Source: an uncultured Eubacteriaceae bacterium (GTDB lineage Bacteria > Bacillota > Clostridia > Peptostreptococcales > Anaerovoracaceae). Taken from it: 64,000 nucleotides of DNA. The stretch is taken from positions 99,587-163,586 of the forward strand of contig CAIFEY010000002.1 in NCBI GenBank assembly GCA_903789635.1, given 5' to 3'. Made by a program: the position numbers and the translations under genes. This document shows positions 26,114 through 34,920 of the stretch, in pieces (position 1 is the first letter of the stretch; each line of letters opens with the position of its first letter). The notes beneath the pieces were generated by a model that saw only the letters and a list, made by a program, of their open reading frames with translations, was not told the origin of the DNA and made no database searches.

Positions 26114-26247
26114 TTGTAGGTGATAACTAATACAAGGTAAGAACAATTACCGGAAGCAGCAGATATAAGGGAGCGTTCGCCGCAGTGCGCGGAAGGCACG
26201 AACCGCGCTGGATGCGCAGGCTGCGGATGTTTTATGGGAGGAGAACA

Positions 26248-27600
26248 ATGGGAGTTAAAGTACTGAAGTTTGGTGGATCTTCAGTCGCCGACGGAATTCA
26301 GCTGAGAAAGCTGAGAGAGATCGTCGAGGCAGATCCGGACAGAAAATATGTGGTAGTATCCGCGCCGGGAAAGAGATTCGACGGCGACAACAAGGTCACG
26401 GACCTGCTGTACCTGGTGAAGACGGAGATCGACAACCACATTCCGTACGACCAGGTCTTCCAGGTGATCATCGACCGCTACAGTGCGGTCAAGCTGAACC
26501 TGGGCATCGAGGTCGACCTGAAGAGCCGCTACGAGGAGATCAGAAAGAACATCGAGGCGGGCTGCTCGGTCGACTACCTGGCGAGCCGCGGAGAATATCT
26601 CTCCGCAGTGCTGGTGGCCGCCTATTTTGGTTACGACTTTGTCGACACCGCAGGACTGATTCAGTTCGACTCCCGCGGAAGGCTGCTGCCGGAGGAGACG
26701 AACGAGGCGCTGAAGGCGGAACTCGCCAAGCATGAGCGGGCGGTGCTGCCTGGATTCTACGGCACGCAGAAGGGAACGGACAACGTCCGCGTGTTCTCCA
26801 GGGGAGGCTCGGACGTCACGGGATCCCTGGTCGCACGCGCGGTCGAGGCCGACGTCTACGAGAACTGGACGGACGTCTCCGGACTCCTGATGGCGGACCC
26901 GCGCATCGTCGAGAATCCTAAGCCGATCGACCAGATCACGTACGTCGAGCTGCGCGAGCTGTCCTACATGGGCGCGAGCGTCCTGCACGAGGACGCGGTC
27001 TTCCCGGTCAGGGGCGCCGACATCCCGATCAACATCAGAAATACCAACAAGCCGGACGACCCGGGCACGATGATCACGACCGCGAGGCCGGAGGACACCA
27101 ACCGCATCCTGAGCGGCGTCGCCGGAAACCGCGACTTCACCGTCATCGCGATCTACAAGAACATGCTGAATAAGGAGGTCGGATTCATCCGCCGCGTGCT
27201 GACGATCCTGGAAGACCTGAACGTCAGCTTTGAGCACATCCCGACCGGAATCGACACGGTCTCCGTCGTCATCTCCAACGACGAGCTGCCGGAGGGCAAG
27301 CTGGACGACGTCCTCGAGGCCCTGCAGCGCCAGGTCGAGCCGGACAACATCACCGTCCACGGCGACATCGCGCTGATCGCCGCCGTAGGTATCGGCATGA
27401 GCCGCCGCATGGGAACGTCCGCGCGCCTGTTCACCGCACTCGCCGAGGCCGGCGTCAACATCCGCATGATCGACCAGGGCTCCTCCGAGATCAACATCAT
27501 CGTCGGCGTCGCGAACAAGGACTTCGAGAAGGCCATCCGCGCGATCTACGATGCGTTCAACTCCGACCGCGACGACGTCCTTCAGAAGTCACTGGCATAG
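26248..27600 (+). CDS. lysC: Aspartate kinase
   Basis: This 450-residue enzyme phosphorylates aspartate, the first step to lysine, threonine and methionine. The N terminus VKVLKFGGSSVADG, the mid FSRGGSDVTGSLVARAVEADVYENWTDVSG and ADPRIVENPKPI are diagnostic. Two C-terminal ACT domains (VIAIYKNMLNKEVGFIRRVL..., IALIAAVGIGMSRRMGTSARLF) provide amino-acid feedback. ATG 26248 with GGGAGGAG just upstream replaces the track start at 26185. It is monocistronic, with its own promoter and a terminator at 27662. Which amino acid inhibits it cannot be read from the sequence. Confidence 0.95.
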   Translation: MGVKVLKFGGSSVADGIQLRKLREIVEADPDRKYVVVSAPGKRFDGDNKVTDLLYLVKTEIDNHIPYDQVFQVIIDRYSAVKLNLGIEVDLKSRYEEIRKNIEAGCSVDYLASRGEYLSAVLVAAYFGYDFVDTAGLIQFDSRGRLLPEETNEALKAELAKHERAVLPGFYGTQKGTDNVRVFSRGGSDVTGSLVARAVEADVYENWTDVSGLLMADPRIVENPKPIDQITYVELRELSYMGASVLHEDAVFPVRGADIPINIRNTNKPDDPGTMITTARPEDTNRILSGVAGNRDFTVIAIYKNMLNKEVGFIRRVLTILEDLNVSFEHIPTGIDTVSVVISNDELPEGKLDDVLEALQRQVEPDNITVHGDIALIAAVGIGMSRRMGTSARLFTALAEAGVNIRMIDQGSSEINIIVGVANKDFEKAIRAIYDAFNSDRDDVLQKSLA

Positions 27601-27661
27601 TCCGGCCTGCGCCGTCCGTCGCGGAAACAACTGGATAAGACAGCGGTTTACCTCCGCTTGC

Positions 27662-27707
27662 GGGGCTGTGAAAGAATGAACGAGCATTTTTTCACAGTCC
27701 CCTTTTC
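27662..27707 (+). terminator. Intrinsic terminator after lysC
   Basis: GGGGCTGTGAAA pairs with TTTCACAG-CCCC (one bulged T) around a 16-base loop, then TTTTC. Confidence 0.85.
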
Positions 27708-28267
27708 TATGCGCCGGAATTACACGCTGGAATTACGACGCTGCGGCGGTGAAACCGTTATCTCAGCGCCGCCCTGCTGCACCACTTGATCGTGGTAGAG
27801 ACAAGGGCGGCAGTGCGGCAGCGAATTGGCGGCGCGGCAGCGGAGGATGATTGCGGCGCGGAGACGGGGCCATGGTGGGGGAAGATTAGCGTATGCAATA
27901 TCCACTATTTCTGCCAGCGATGACTGCACGGCTGCGATCACCGCGTCCGGATCAACGGGGTATGACGCGTCGGAGTTAGGAATTCTGCCCATTCCCTGCC
28001 AGTTTCCCAACTCGTCAAAAAAAGTTAGGTAAAACGGCGCCGAAAATTCATATTTCCAAAGTCCCGAGGAGGCCGGCGGGTGCCTCCACGGCTTCTGGCA
28101 GAGTACGATTATCGATTCGACCAGTGCGCCCGCCATCATTGACTGCACCGCCGCTGTCATGCTGGTCAACATGTATAATTTGCCGCATAACATAGTCGTA
28201 TTGTCTTCCGCTTTTCAGCGACGGCGGCGGTGTTTCCATCACCCATCGATAAACATCGCCCTCCATA

Positions 28268-28286
28268 TACCCCTATAGGGTATATA
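28268..28286. promoter_or_regulatory. TATACCC-CTATA-GGGTATA palindrome, CsoR/CstR-like operator
   Basis: A perfect 7-bp inverted repeat with a 5-base centre. It resembles operators of CsoR-family repressors (copper or persulfide sensors), which recognise ATACCC...GGGTAT. No CsoR gene or target gene is adjacent, so it may be a relic. Confidence 0.35.
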
Positions 28287-28310
28287 GATTCGATCGCCCG
28301 TCGCAGGCGA

Positions 28311-28396
28311 GTTGGGAATTCGAGCCTATAGGTGCCATTTTCCAACATTTCTGGAGCCTGGTTGGAAAACGACGTCTTATCAAGGAAATTCCCAAC
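28311..28396. repeat. Doubly nested inverted repeat
   Basis: Outer arms GTTGGGAATT (28311-28320) and AATTCCCAAC (28387-28396) are perfect complements. Inside, TTTTCCAAC (28338-28346) and GTTGGAAAA (28361-28369) are also perfect. The outer arm resembles GAGTTAGGAATTC at 27973, whose partner TTCCCAACTC lies at 28004, so two related elements exist ~335 bases apart. Confidence 0.6.
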
Positions 28397-28541
28397 TTTC
28401 ATGCCGCCGTTTCAGCTTTCCAGGCGCGTCGTGCGCAGCCGCAGCCCCTCAGCGTCAGCACGCGGGGCAAGTTTCCCTGAACAGCAGCCGGCAGATCAGG
28501 TTCGGTCTCGCTGTTGTCTCTTTTTTTGTCCAGAATTTCGA

Positions 28542-28570
28542 TTGACAAGGAAAACGCGGGAGCGTATACT
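28542..28570 (+). promoter_or_regulatory. Strong promoter of the MarR-ABC exporter operon
   Basis: Consensus TTGACA (28542-28547), 17 bases, TATACT (28565-28570). The expected start (~28577) falls at the edge of the operator cluster that follows. Confidence 0.8.
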
Positions 28571-28577
28571 TACCAAG

Positions 28578-28614
28578 GTTAATAGTTAACATTGTTAAGT
28601 ATTAACAGTGTTAA
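28578..28614. promoter_or_regulatory. Tandem palindromic operators, probably for the adjacent MarR protein
   Basis: Three 13-bp palindromes overlap or abut: GTTAATAGTTAAC (28578-28590), TTAACATTGTTAA (28586-28598) and TTAACAGTGTTAA (28602-28614). The last two are centred 16 bases apart. Placed at the transcription start, they would block RNA polymerase, as in autorepressed MarR operons. Confidence 0.7.
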
Positions 28615-28699
28615 TCAAATAACGAATGAGAAAGAGAGACGGGCAGCCGCTCACGCCATGACGGCGAGTGCGATGGCCCGGAAGGGAAAAGGAGCAGAG

Positions 28700-29251
28700 A
28701 TGGAAGAGCTTGCACGCGAATTTATTCGTTCCTGCATGCAGTTTCACAAGGTGAAGATGTATGAGCTGGTGCCCGGCCTGAACCGCGGGGAGGCGCGGGT
28801 CATGGGTACGGCTGCGGGGCTGATGGTGAAGAGTCCGACGCACAAGGCACGGGTGTCGGATCTCCTGGACATCACGAGGATGCCGGCTTCCGGCATGTCC
28901 CGGACGCTGCGCGGCCTGGAAAAGAAGGGCCTGATGATACGCATGCAGGACCCGGAGGACCGCCGCGTCACCCTGGTGGAATTCACCGAACAGGGGAAAG
29001 AGAAGTGGCGCGAGGGTGCTGAGGTGCTGAAGGGCTTCTGCAGCGAGCTGATCGCGAGGTTCGGCGAGGACCGGATCCGTGAGATGACCGTGATGCTGGA
29101 CGACCTGTACGAGGTGGCAACCGACCCCTACCGGGAGCAGATGCAGGGCCCCGGCGGAGCCTGCTGCGGCAGCGGCCGCGGAGACAGAAGCGGTAAGAAG
29201 GATAACGAAGAGGAAAGGACGGAAGAATCCGTTCAGGAGGAGCAGAGTTGA
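28700..29251 (+). CDS. MarR-family transcriptional regulator
   Basis: This ~183-residue regulator has the MarR winged helix: helix-turn-helix RVSDLLDITRMPASGMSRTLRGLEKKGL and wing RMQDPEDRRVTLVEFTEQGK. The track start at 28592 lies within the operator cluster; ATG 28700 has AAGGAG 5 bases upstream and fits the family, with ATG 28673 as an alternative. The C-terminal ~40 residues are charged and variable. Its TGA overlaps the TTG start of the first ABC gene, so the three genes form one translationally coupled operon, presumably repressed by this protein and induced by a substrate of the exporter. Confidence 0.92.
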   Translation: MEELAREFIRSCMQFHKVKMYELVPGLNRGEARVMGTAAGLMVKSPTHKARVSDLLDITRMPASGMSRTLRGLEKKGLMIRMQDPEDRRVTLVEFTEQGKEKWREGAEVLKGFCSELIARFGEDRIREMTVMLDDLYEVATDPYREQMQGPGGACCGSGRGDRSGKKDNEEERTEESVQEEQS

Positions 29252-31680
29252 AGTATCTAATCAAAAACTTGAAGCCGTACTGGTTCGTCGTCATCATTCT
29301 GGCGGCGCTGCTGGCGGTGCAGGGATTCTGCGAGATGTCGATGCCGACCTACACGCAGGACATCATCGATACCGGAATCCAGAACCAGGGTGTAGAACAC
29401 ATCCTGCCGACTAAGGTGAAGAAGCAGGAGTACAGCGAGGCACAGATGTTCATGACCAGTGCGGAGAAGAAGGCCTGGAGGAACAGCTACGAGAAGGAGG
29501 GAAACCTCTACGTCCGCAAGGCCTCCGAGAGCAGACTGGACAAGCTGGACAACGACCTGCTGGAGCCGGTCGTCCTGACCTACCAGCTCTCGCATATTTC
29601 GCCGGCGCAGTTTAAGAAGATCGTCAAGCGCCAGCTGAAGGCGGCTGTCGCAGCGCAGAAGAAGGCGATGGCGCAGGCGGCATCCGGACAGATGAGCGCG
29701 GCACAGATCGCCGCGATGCAGCAGGCCGCGCAGACGAACGCATCGAGTGCATCGGCAGCATCGGCCTCTTCACAGACGGATCCGTCCGCGCTGCTGAAGA
29801 AGATCGACTCCATGTCCGTGCAGGAGATCGCGGACGCGGCGAACATGGACGTCCGCGTCTTCCACGCGAAGAACCAGAACGGGACCAGTAAGACGTATGT
29901 CGACATCCGTCAGGCGATGCAGAAGCTGATCGCAAACGGGCAGATGAGCAGTAAGCAGATCGGAGAGATGCAGAAGCAGATCAAGAAGACGATCGACACG
30001 GTCGGCCCTAAGACGCTGCAGTCCATGGGATTCCGCTACGCCTACGAGGCGGAGAAGTCGGCGGGCGTCGATGTGAACGCCAAGCAGACCTCCTACCTTT
30101 GGGCAGAGGGCAGCAGGATGTTCGCGATGGCCCTGATCATGCTGGTCGCAGCAGTCATCGTCTCCTTCCTCGCCGCCAAGGTCGGCGCGGGAGTCGGACG
30201 CGACCTGCGTGACCGCGTGTTCCGGAACGTCATCGGATACTCCAACGCGGAGCTCGACCAGTTCCAGACCTCCTCGCTGATCACGAGGGCGACGAACGAC
30301 GTGCAGCAGGTGCAGATGATCACGACGATGATGCTGCGCATGGTGCTGTACGCGCCGGTCCTCGGCATCTGGGGAATCATCAAGGTCTACCAGACGCATG
30401 CACAGATGAGCTGGGTCATCCTGCTCGGCGTAGCCGTCATCATCGGCTTCATCCTGACGCTGATGGCCATCGCGATGCCGAAGTTCAAGATCATGCAGAA
30501 GCTGGTCGACAAGCTGAACGGCGTATCCCGTGAGATCCTGACCGGACTCATGGTCATCCGCGCGTTCGGACGCCAGCAGAAGGAAGAGGAGCGTTTCGAC
30601 GTCGCCAACACCGACCTGAAGAGGACGCAGCTGTTCACCAACCGCGTCATGACCTTCATGATGCCGTCGATGATGCTGATCATGAACGCCCTGTCGATCC
30701 TGATCACTTGGGTCGCCGCATCCAGAGTAGACTCCGGTACGATGCAGGTCGGAACGATGACCGCGTTTATCACATACGCGATGATCATCGTCTCCGCATT
30801 CATGATCATCACCGCGATGTCCATCATCCTGCCGAGAGCAGGCGTCGCGGCACAGAGAATCGACGAGGTCGCAACCACGGTCTCCTCTATCCAGGATAAG
30901 AAGGACGCAGAGACGCTGACCGGCGGAAACGGCGAGGTCGTCTTCTCCCACGTCGACTTCAAGTATCCGGGCGCGGAGGCGAACGTCCTTACCGACATCG
31001 ACTTCACCGCCGAGCCGGGCAAGGTCACGGCGATCATCGGCGGAACCGGCTCCGGAAAGAGCACGCTGATCAACCTGATCCCGAGGTTCTACGACGTCAC
31101 GGGAGGAAGCGTTATGGTCGACGGAAAGGATATCCGCGACATCACGATGAAGTCCCTGAGAGACGAGATCGGATTCATCCAGCAGAAGGGAATCCTGTTC
31201 TCCGGAACGATCGCGAGCAACATCAGGTTTGGAAACCAGAACGCGACGGACGAGGAAGTCGAGCGCGCGGCATCGATCGCGCAGGCGGAGGACTTCATCG
31301 AGGAGAAGGACGATAAGTACGACAGCTTCATCTCCCAGGGCGGAAACAACGTCTCCGGAGGACAGAAGCAGAGGCTCTCGATCGCGAGAGCGATTGCCAA
31401 GAAGCCGAAGATCCTGGTCTTCGACGACAGCTTCTCCGCTCTGGACATGAAGACGGACGCTAAGCTCCGTGACGTCCTGGAGCAGGAGGAGAAGGACACG
31501 ACACGCATCATCGTCGCACAGAGAATCAGCACGATCCTGCATGCGGACCAGATCCTGGTCATGAATGAGGGAAGGATCGTCGGAAAGGGCACGCATCAGG
31601 AACTGATGAAGTCCTGCGACGTATACCGGCAGATTGCGGAATCGCAGCTGTCTGAGAAGGAACTGGAGGATATGGCATAA
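29248..31680 (+). CDS. Heterodimeric ABC exporter subunit with large extracellular insert (degenerate ATPase site half)
   Basis: This 810-residue ABC half-exporter has a membrane domain and an ATPase domain. TM1 (YWFVVIILAALLAVQGF) is followed by ~230 residues before TM2 (FAMALIMLVAAVIVSFLAA), an unusually long outside loop with an Ala/Gln/Ser-rich part. The ATPase has Walker A GGTGSGKST, signature VSGGQKQRLS and Walker B ILVFDDSFSALD, with Asp in place of the catalytic Glu. That and the partner's noncanonical signature are typical of TM287/288-like heterodimers with one degenerate site. The start is TTG 29248 with AGGAGG 7 bases upstream. Its stop overlaps the next ATG by one base. The substrate is probably a drug, lipid or peptide. 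Confidence 0.93.
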   Translation: MKYLIKNLKPYWFVVIILAALLAVQGFCEMSMPTYTQDIIDTGIQNQGVEHILPTKVKKQEYSEAQMFMTSAEKKAWRNSYEKEGNLYVRKASESRLDKLDNDLLEPVVLTYQLSHISPAQFKKIVKRQLKAAVAAQKKAMAQAASGQMSAAQIAAMQQAAQTNASSASAASASSQTDPSALLKKIDSMSVQEIADAANMDVRVFHAKNQNGTSKTYVDIRQAMQKLIANGQMSSKQIGEMQKQIKKTIDTVGPKTLQSMGFRYAYEAEKSAGVDVNAKQTSYLWAEGSRMFAMALIMLVAAVIVSFLAAKVGAGVGRDLRDRVFRNVIGYSNAELDQFQTSSLITRATNDVQQVQMITTMMLRMVLYAPVLGIWGIIKVYQTHAQMSWVILLGVAVIIGFILTLMAIAMPKFKIMQKLVDKLNGVSREILTGLMVIRAFGRQQKEEERFDVANTDLKRTQLFTNRVMTFMMPSMMLIMNALSILITWVAASRVDSGTMQVGTMTAFITYAMIIVSAFMIITAMSIILPRAGVAAQRIDEVATTVSSIQDKKDAETLTGGNGEVVFSHVDFKYPGAEANVLTDIDFTAEPGKVTAIIGGTGSGKSTLINLIPRFYDVTGGSVMVDGKDIRDITMKSLRDEIGFIQQKGILFSGTIASNIRFGNQNATDEEVERAASIAQAEDFIEEKDDKYDSFISQGGNNVSGGQKQRLSIARAIAKKPKILVFDDSFSALDMKTDAKLRDVLEQEEKDTTRIIVAQRISTILHADQILVMNEGRIVGKGTHQELMKSCDVYRQIAESQLSEKELEDMA

Positions 31681-33539
31681 TGGCAGAGAATAACAATCAG
31701 ACGCCGCGCAGACACTCCGGCGGCATGCGTGGACCGCACGGCCCGGGCATGGGCGCGGTGGAAAAACCGAAAAACTTTAAGAAAGCCTTTAAAGATCTGA
31801 TGCTCTACATCGGACACTATAAATTCGGCGTCTTCGCCGTCATGATCCTGGCGGCCGGCTCGACCGTATTCACGGTAGTCGGGCCAAAGATCATGGGACA
31901 CGCGACGACCGAGCTGGCAAACGGCCTGATGAGAAAGGTCGCGGGAACCGGCGGAATCAACTTCGACAAGATCGCGCACATCCTGCTGCTGACCCTGGCA
32001 CTGTACCTGATCAGTGCATTCGTCAGCTTCCTGCAGGGCTGGATCATGACCGGCATCACGCAGAAGGTCGTGTACCAGATGCGCAAGGAGATCGCGGAGA
32101 AGATCAACCGCATGCCGATGAAGTACTTTGAGAGCCGTCCGATCGGCGAGGTCCTGTCCAGGATCACGAACGATGTCGACACGCTCGGCATGGGACTGAA
32201 CCAGAGTATCACGATGATCATCACCGCGGTCGCGACGATCGTCGGCGTCATCATCATGATGCTCACGATCTCCCCGATGATGACCCTGATCGCGGTCGTC
32301 ATGATCCCGGTGTCCGTCATCCTGATGGCCATCGTCATCAAGATGTCGCAGAAATACTTCAAGCAGCAGCAGAACTCCCTGGGCGTCATCAACGGCCAGG
32401 TCGAGGAGAGCTTCTCGGGCCAGCAGGTCATCAAGGCCTTCAACCGCGAGCAGCAGACGATCAACGAGTTCGGAAAGACGAACGACCAGCTGTATACATC
32501 AGCCTGGAAGTCCCAGTTCTTCTCCGGAACGATGATGCCGCTGATGAACTTTGTCGGCTACCTGGGCTACGCGGGCGTCGCCATCGCAGGCGGAATGCTC
32601 GCGATTCGGAACGTCATCGGAATCGGAGACATCCAGGCGTTCATCCAGTACGTCAGAAACCTGACGCAGCCGATGGCGCAGATCTCCCAGGTCATGAACC
32701 AGGTGCAGTCGATGACGGCCGCTTCCGAGCGTGTGTTCCAGCTTCTCCACGAGGAGGAGACGGACCTGCAGGAGGACGCACCGCTTCCGCTCGATACCGT
32801 CAGGGGTGAGGTCGAGTTCGACCACGTCCAGTTCGGTTACCATCCGGAGCAGGTCATCATCCACGATTTCTCGGCAAAGGTCGAGCCTGGACAGATGATC
32901 GCCATCGTCGGCCCGACGGGTGCCGGAAAGACGACGATGGTCAAGCTGCTGATGCGCTTCTACGACGTGAACAAGGGCGAGATACGCCTGGACGGACAGG
33001 ACATCCGCACGTTCAGCCGCCTGGACCTGCGTAAGTACTTCTCCATGGTCCTGCAGGACACCTGGCTGTTCTCCGGAACGATCCGCGAGAATATCCGCTA
33101 CGGACGCCTGGACGCGACTGACGAGGAGGTCGAGGCAGCGGCCAAAGCCGCGCACGCCGATCACTTCATCCGCACGCTGCCGGGAGGCTACGACATGGTG
33201 CTGAATGAAGAGGCGTCGAACATCTCGCAGGGACAAAAACAGCTGCTCACCATAGCAAGGGCCATGCTGGCAGACCGCAGGATCCTGATCCTGGACGAGG
33301 CGACATCCTCCGTCGACACACGTACGGAGCGCCAGATCCAGAGCGCGATGCAGCGCCTGATGGAGGGCAGGACGAGCTTCGTCATCGCCCACCGTCTGTC
33401 GACGATCAAGGACGCGGATCTGATCCTGGTCATGAACCACGGAGACATTGTCGAGCAGGGCACGCACGACGAGCTGCTGGCGAAGAACGGCGCTTACGCC
33501 GACCTATACAACTCGCAGTTCTCCGAGGAAGCCGAATAG
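31680..33539 (+). CDS. Heterodimeric ABC exporter subunit (catalytic half)
   Basis: This 619-residue partner of the preceding gene has six transmembrane helices and an ATPase domain with Walker A GPTGAGKTT, Walker B RILILDEATSSVD with the catalytic Glu, and H-loop IAHRLSTI. Its signature is NISQGQKQ rather than SGGQ, matching the pattern in which the active site combines this Walker B with the partner's SGGQ. The N-terminal ~30 residues are Pro/Gly/His-rich. The MarR gene upstream controls both. It resembles YfiB/YfiC- or BmrCD-type multidrug exporters. Confidence 0.94.
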   Translation: MAENNNQTPRRHSGGMRGPHGPGMGAVEKPKNFKKAFKDLMLYIGHYKFGVFAVMILAAGSTVFTVVGPKIMGHATTELANGLMRKVAGTGGINFDKIAHILLLTLALYLISAFVSFLQGWIMTGITQKVVYQMRKEIAEKINRMPMKYFESRPIGEVLSRITNDVDTLGMGLNQSITMIITAVATIVGVIIMMLTISPMMTLIAVVMIPVSVILMAIVIKMSQKYFKQQQNSLGVINGQVEESFSGQQVIKAFNREQQTINEFGKTNDQLYTSAWKSQFFSGTMMPLMNFVGYLGYAGVAIAGGMLAIRNVIGIGDIQAFIQYVRNLTQPMAQISQVMNQVQSMTAASERVFQLLHEEETDLQEDAPLPLDTVRGEVEFDHVQFGYHPEQVIIHDFSAKVEPGQMIAIVGPTGAGKTTMVKLLMRFYDVNKGEIRLDGQDIRTFSRLDLRKYFSMVLQDTWLFSGTIRENIRYGRLDATDEEVEAAAKAAHADHFIRTLPGGYDMVLNEEASNISQGQKQLLTIARAMLADRRILILDEATSSVDTRTERQIQSAMQRLMEGRTSFVIAHRLSTIKDADLILVMNHGDIVEQGTHDELLAKNGAYADLYNSQFSEEAE

Positions 33540-33557
33540 CATTCTGCTGAATACACC

Positions 33558-33590
33558 GTATATGCGGCATATCACAAATGCCGTATATAA
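33558..33590 (+). terminator. Hairpin after the ABC exporter operon
   Basis: TATATGCGGCAT pairs with ATGCCGTATATA with one mismatch around a short loop. It lacks a good U-tract, so it may be an RNA-stabilising structure rather than a true terminator. Confidence 0.4.
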
Positions 33591-33709
33591 TGCAGCGGAG
33601 CAAATTCAAGGCGTTGAAAAATATTGAAACTGCGCAGAGGCAGCGGGAAAAGGCTCAGGCCGCGCGGGGATGACCCGCATAATCCTGCGGTTTATGCGCA
33701 GAAGGGGCG

Positions 33710-33749
33710 GAGGCCGGCAGGGAAATTATTTTCCTGACCGGTCTCTTTT
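33710..33749 (+). terminator. Intrinsic terminator in the 33.5-33.9 kb gap
   Basis: GAGGCCGG-CAGG-AAA pairs with TTTCCTG-CCGGTCTC (one bulge, one mismatch, one G-U) with an ATTA-type loop, followed by TTTTG. The remainder of the 33540-33939 gap holds the promoter below and no gene. Confidence 0.65.
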
Positions 33750-33783
33750 GACAAAAAGGAGACAGGATTGCACGGGGGCTACG

Positions 33784-33812
33784 TTTTCAACCGCGGGAAA
33801 ATAGTATATAAT
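33784..33812 (+). promoter_or_regulatory. Predicted promoter for the cytidylate-kinase-like gene
   Basis: TTTTCA (33784-33789), 17 bases, TATAAT (33807-33812). The ~125-base leader includes GGAGG/CCTCC near 33880 that could form a small hairpin. Confidence 0.55.
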
Positions 33813-33939
33813 AGACAATAAAGTCTTATTTTCCCTGTGCGGTTTGTGAAGTCCGCCAGAAAGATGAAAATAGGGAAGGAGGAGGGAGCAAGCCTCCGTC
33901 GGCAATCAGGCTGCGGAAGCGAATCCAAAACAACACTAT

Positions 33940-34557
33940 ATGAAGAAGTTAATTACCATCAGCCGTGAGTACGGAAGCGGCGGAAGAATCATAGGCGGTC
34001 TGGTCGCGAAGGAGATGGGAATTCCCGTTTACGACCGTGAGATCATCGACATGGCGGTTGAGAAGAGCGGCCTGTCCAGAGAGATCATCGAGACGGCGGA
34101 GCTGAGGGCGAAGAACAACTTTTCTTATTCCCTGGCTTCCGCGGTGAATTTCAGCGAGGGAATGTCCGGCGAGACCATTTCCGTCAATGAGAAGCTGTTT
34201 TTGACGCAGTTCGAGATCATCTCCCAGATCGGAAGGACCGGAGAGGGCGTCATCGTCGGACGCTGTGCGGACTACGTCCTGCGCGACGTGCCGGGCGTGA
34301 CCAACGTGTTCGTCCATGCGCGCCTGGAGGACCGCATCGACCGCGCGGTCGAGACCTACGGCGATGATCCGGATAAGGTCAAGACGATCATCCGCACGTA
34401 CGACAGGGCGAGGAAGAACTACTACAACTACCATACTTCCCAGAAGTGGGGCGAGTACGCCAACTACGACCTCTCGATCAACACGAGTCATGTCGACGAG
34501 GAAGAGGCGGCTCACCTGATCGTGGACTATGTGACGCACCGCAACGGCAAGCACTAG
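33940..34557 (+). CDS. Cytidylate kinase-like family protein
   Basis: This 205-residue P-loop protein of the cytidylate-kinase-like group is common in Clostridia and not proven to phosphorylate CMP. It has ITISREYGSGGRIIGGLVAKEMG (a P-loop variant with GSGG and no GKS/T), VYDREIIDMA, VGRCADYVLRD and VFVHARLEDRIDRAV, and a late YYNYHTSQKWGEYANYDLSINTS. The missing Walker A lysine suggests a different nucleotide use from Cmk. It is followed ~65 bases later by a small membrane protein, possibly in the same transcript. Confidence 0.82.
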   Translation: MKKLITISREYGSGGRIIGGLVAKEMGIPVYDREIIDMAVEKSGLSREIIETAELRAKNNFSYSLASAVNFSEGMSGETISVNEKLFLTQFEIISQIGRTGEGVIVGRCADYVLRDVPGVTNVFVHARLEDRIDRAVETYGDDPDKVKTIIRTYDRARKNYYNYHTSQKWGEYANYDLSINTSHVDEEEAAHLIVDYVTHRNGKH

Positions 34558-34622
34558 GGACAGCATAAAGAAGGAGGCGGAGCTTCTCCGGAGCGGGAAG
34601 TCGTCTCGGAAAGGAGATATCC

Positions 34623-34847
34623 ATGAGCAAGAAGGTAAGTACCGGAAAGAAGAACCAGCGGAAAGCAGAGCAGCCTACCGTTCAGGACGCACTGAAGGCG
34701 GCAGGGGCGATCGTCGGCATCGGCATGGTCGCAGGCATCACGCTCGTTCTTGGTATGAACAAGATCATGAAGGAAATCTTTGTCAACGACGACTGGCCGG
34801 ATGAAGAGTGGTCCAGCGACGACTGGGCCGGAGAAGACCTGGACTAG
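34623..34847 (+). CDS. Small single-pass membrane protein of unknown function
   Basis: This 74-residue protein has a basic N terminus (MSKKVSTGKKNQRK), one transmembrane helix (AGAIVGIGMVAGITLVLGM) and a very acidic, tryptophan-containing C terminus (NDDWPDEEWSSDDWAGEDLD). AAGGAG ~6 bases before the ATG supports translation. I do not recognise the family. The charge pattern places the acidic tail outside if the positive-inside rule holds. Confidence 0.72.
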   Translation: MSKKVSTGKKNQRKAEQPTVQDALKAAGAIVGIGMVAGITLVLGMNKIMKEIFVNDDWPDEEWSSDDWAGEDLD

Positions 34848-34920
34848 CATCCAGGCACGCGCACCGCAGCGCAGAAAATAAATACCTCATTCATTAGAGG
34901 AAGAAAGGAATTTTACCAGA

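Larger units (their letters stand above)
27708..28541. other. Gene-poor tract rich in inverted repeats
   Basis: About 830 bases between the lysC terminator and the MarR promoter hold no convincing gene. The ORFs in the track here (27720-28193 -, 28048-28266 -, 28166-28402 -, 28332-28589 +) lack ribosome sites or family motifs. Structures seen: a direct duplication GGAATTACACGCT/GGAATTACGACGCT (27716-27742); a nested hairpin GCCGCCCT/AGGGCGGC (27768/27804) enclosing ACCAC/GTGGT; GAGTTAGGAA/TTCCCAACTC (27973/28004); a palindrome at 28268-28286; and a doubly nested repeat at 28311-28396. It could be a decayed mobile or regulatory element. Confidence 0.5.

Noticed and set aside
26114-26247. Lysine riboswitch before lysC
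   Set aside because: The leader is only ~130 bases and lacks the L-box core.
27720-28193. 157-residue minus-strand ORF in the repeat tract
   Set aside because: No ribosome site and no motif; it runs through hairpin structures. A degraded gene cannot be wholly excluded.
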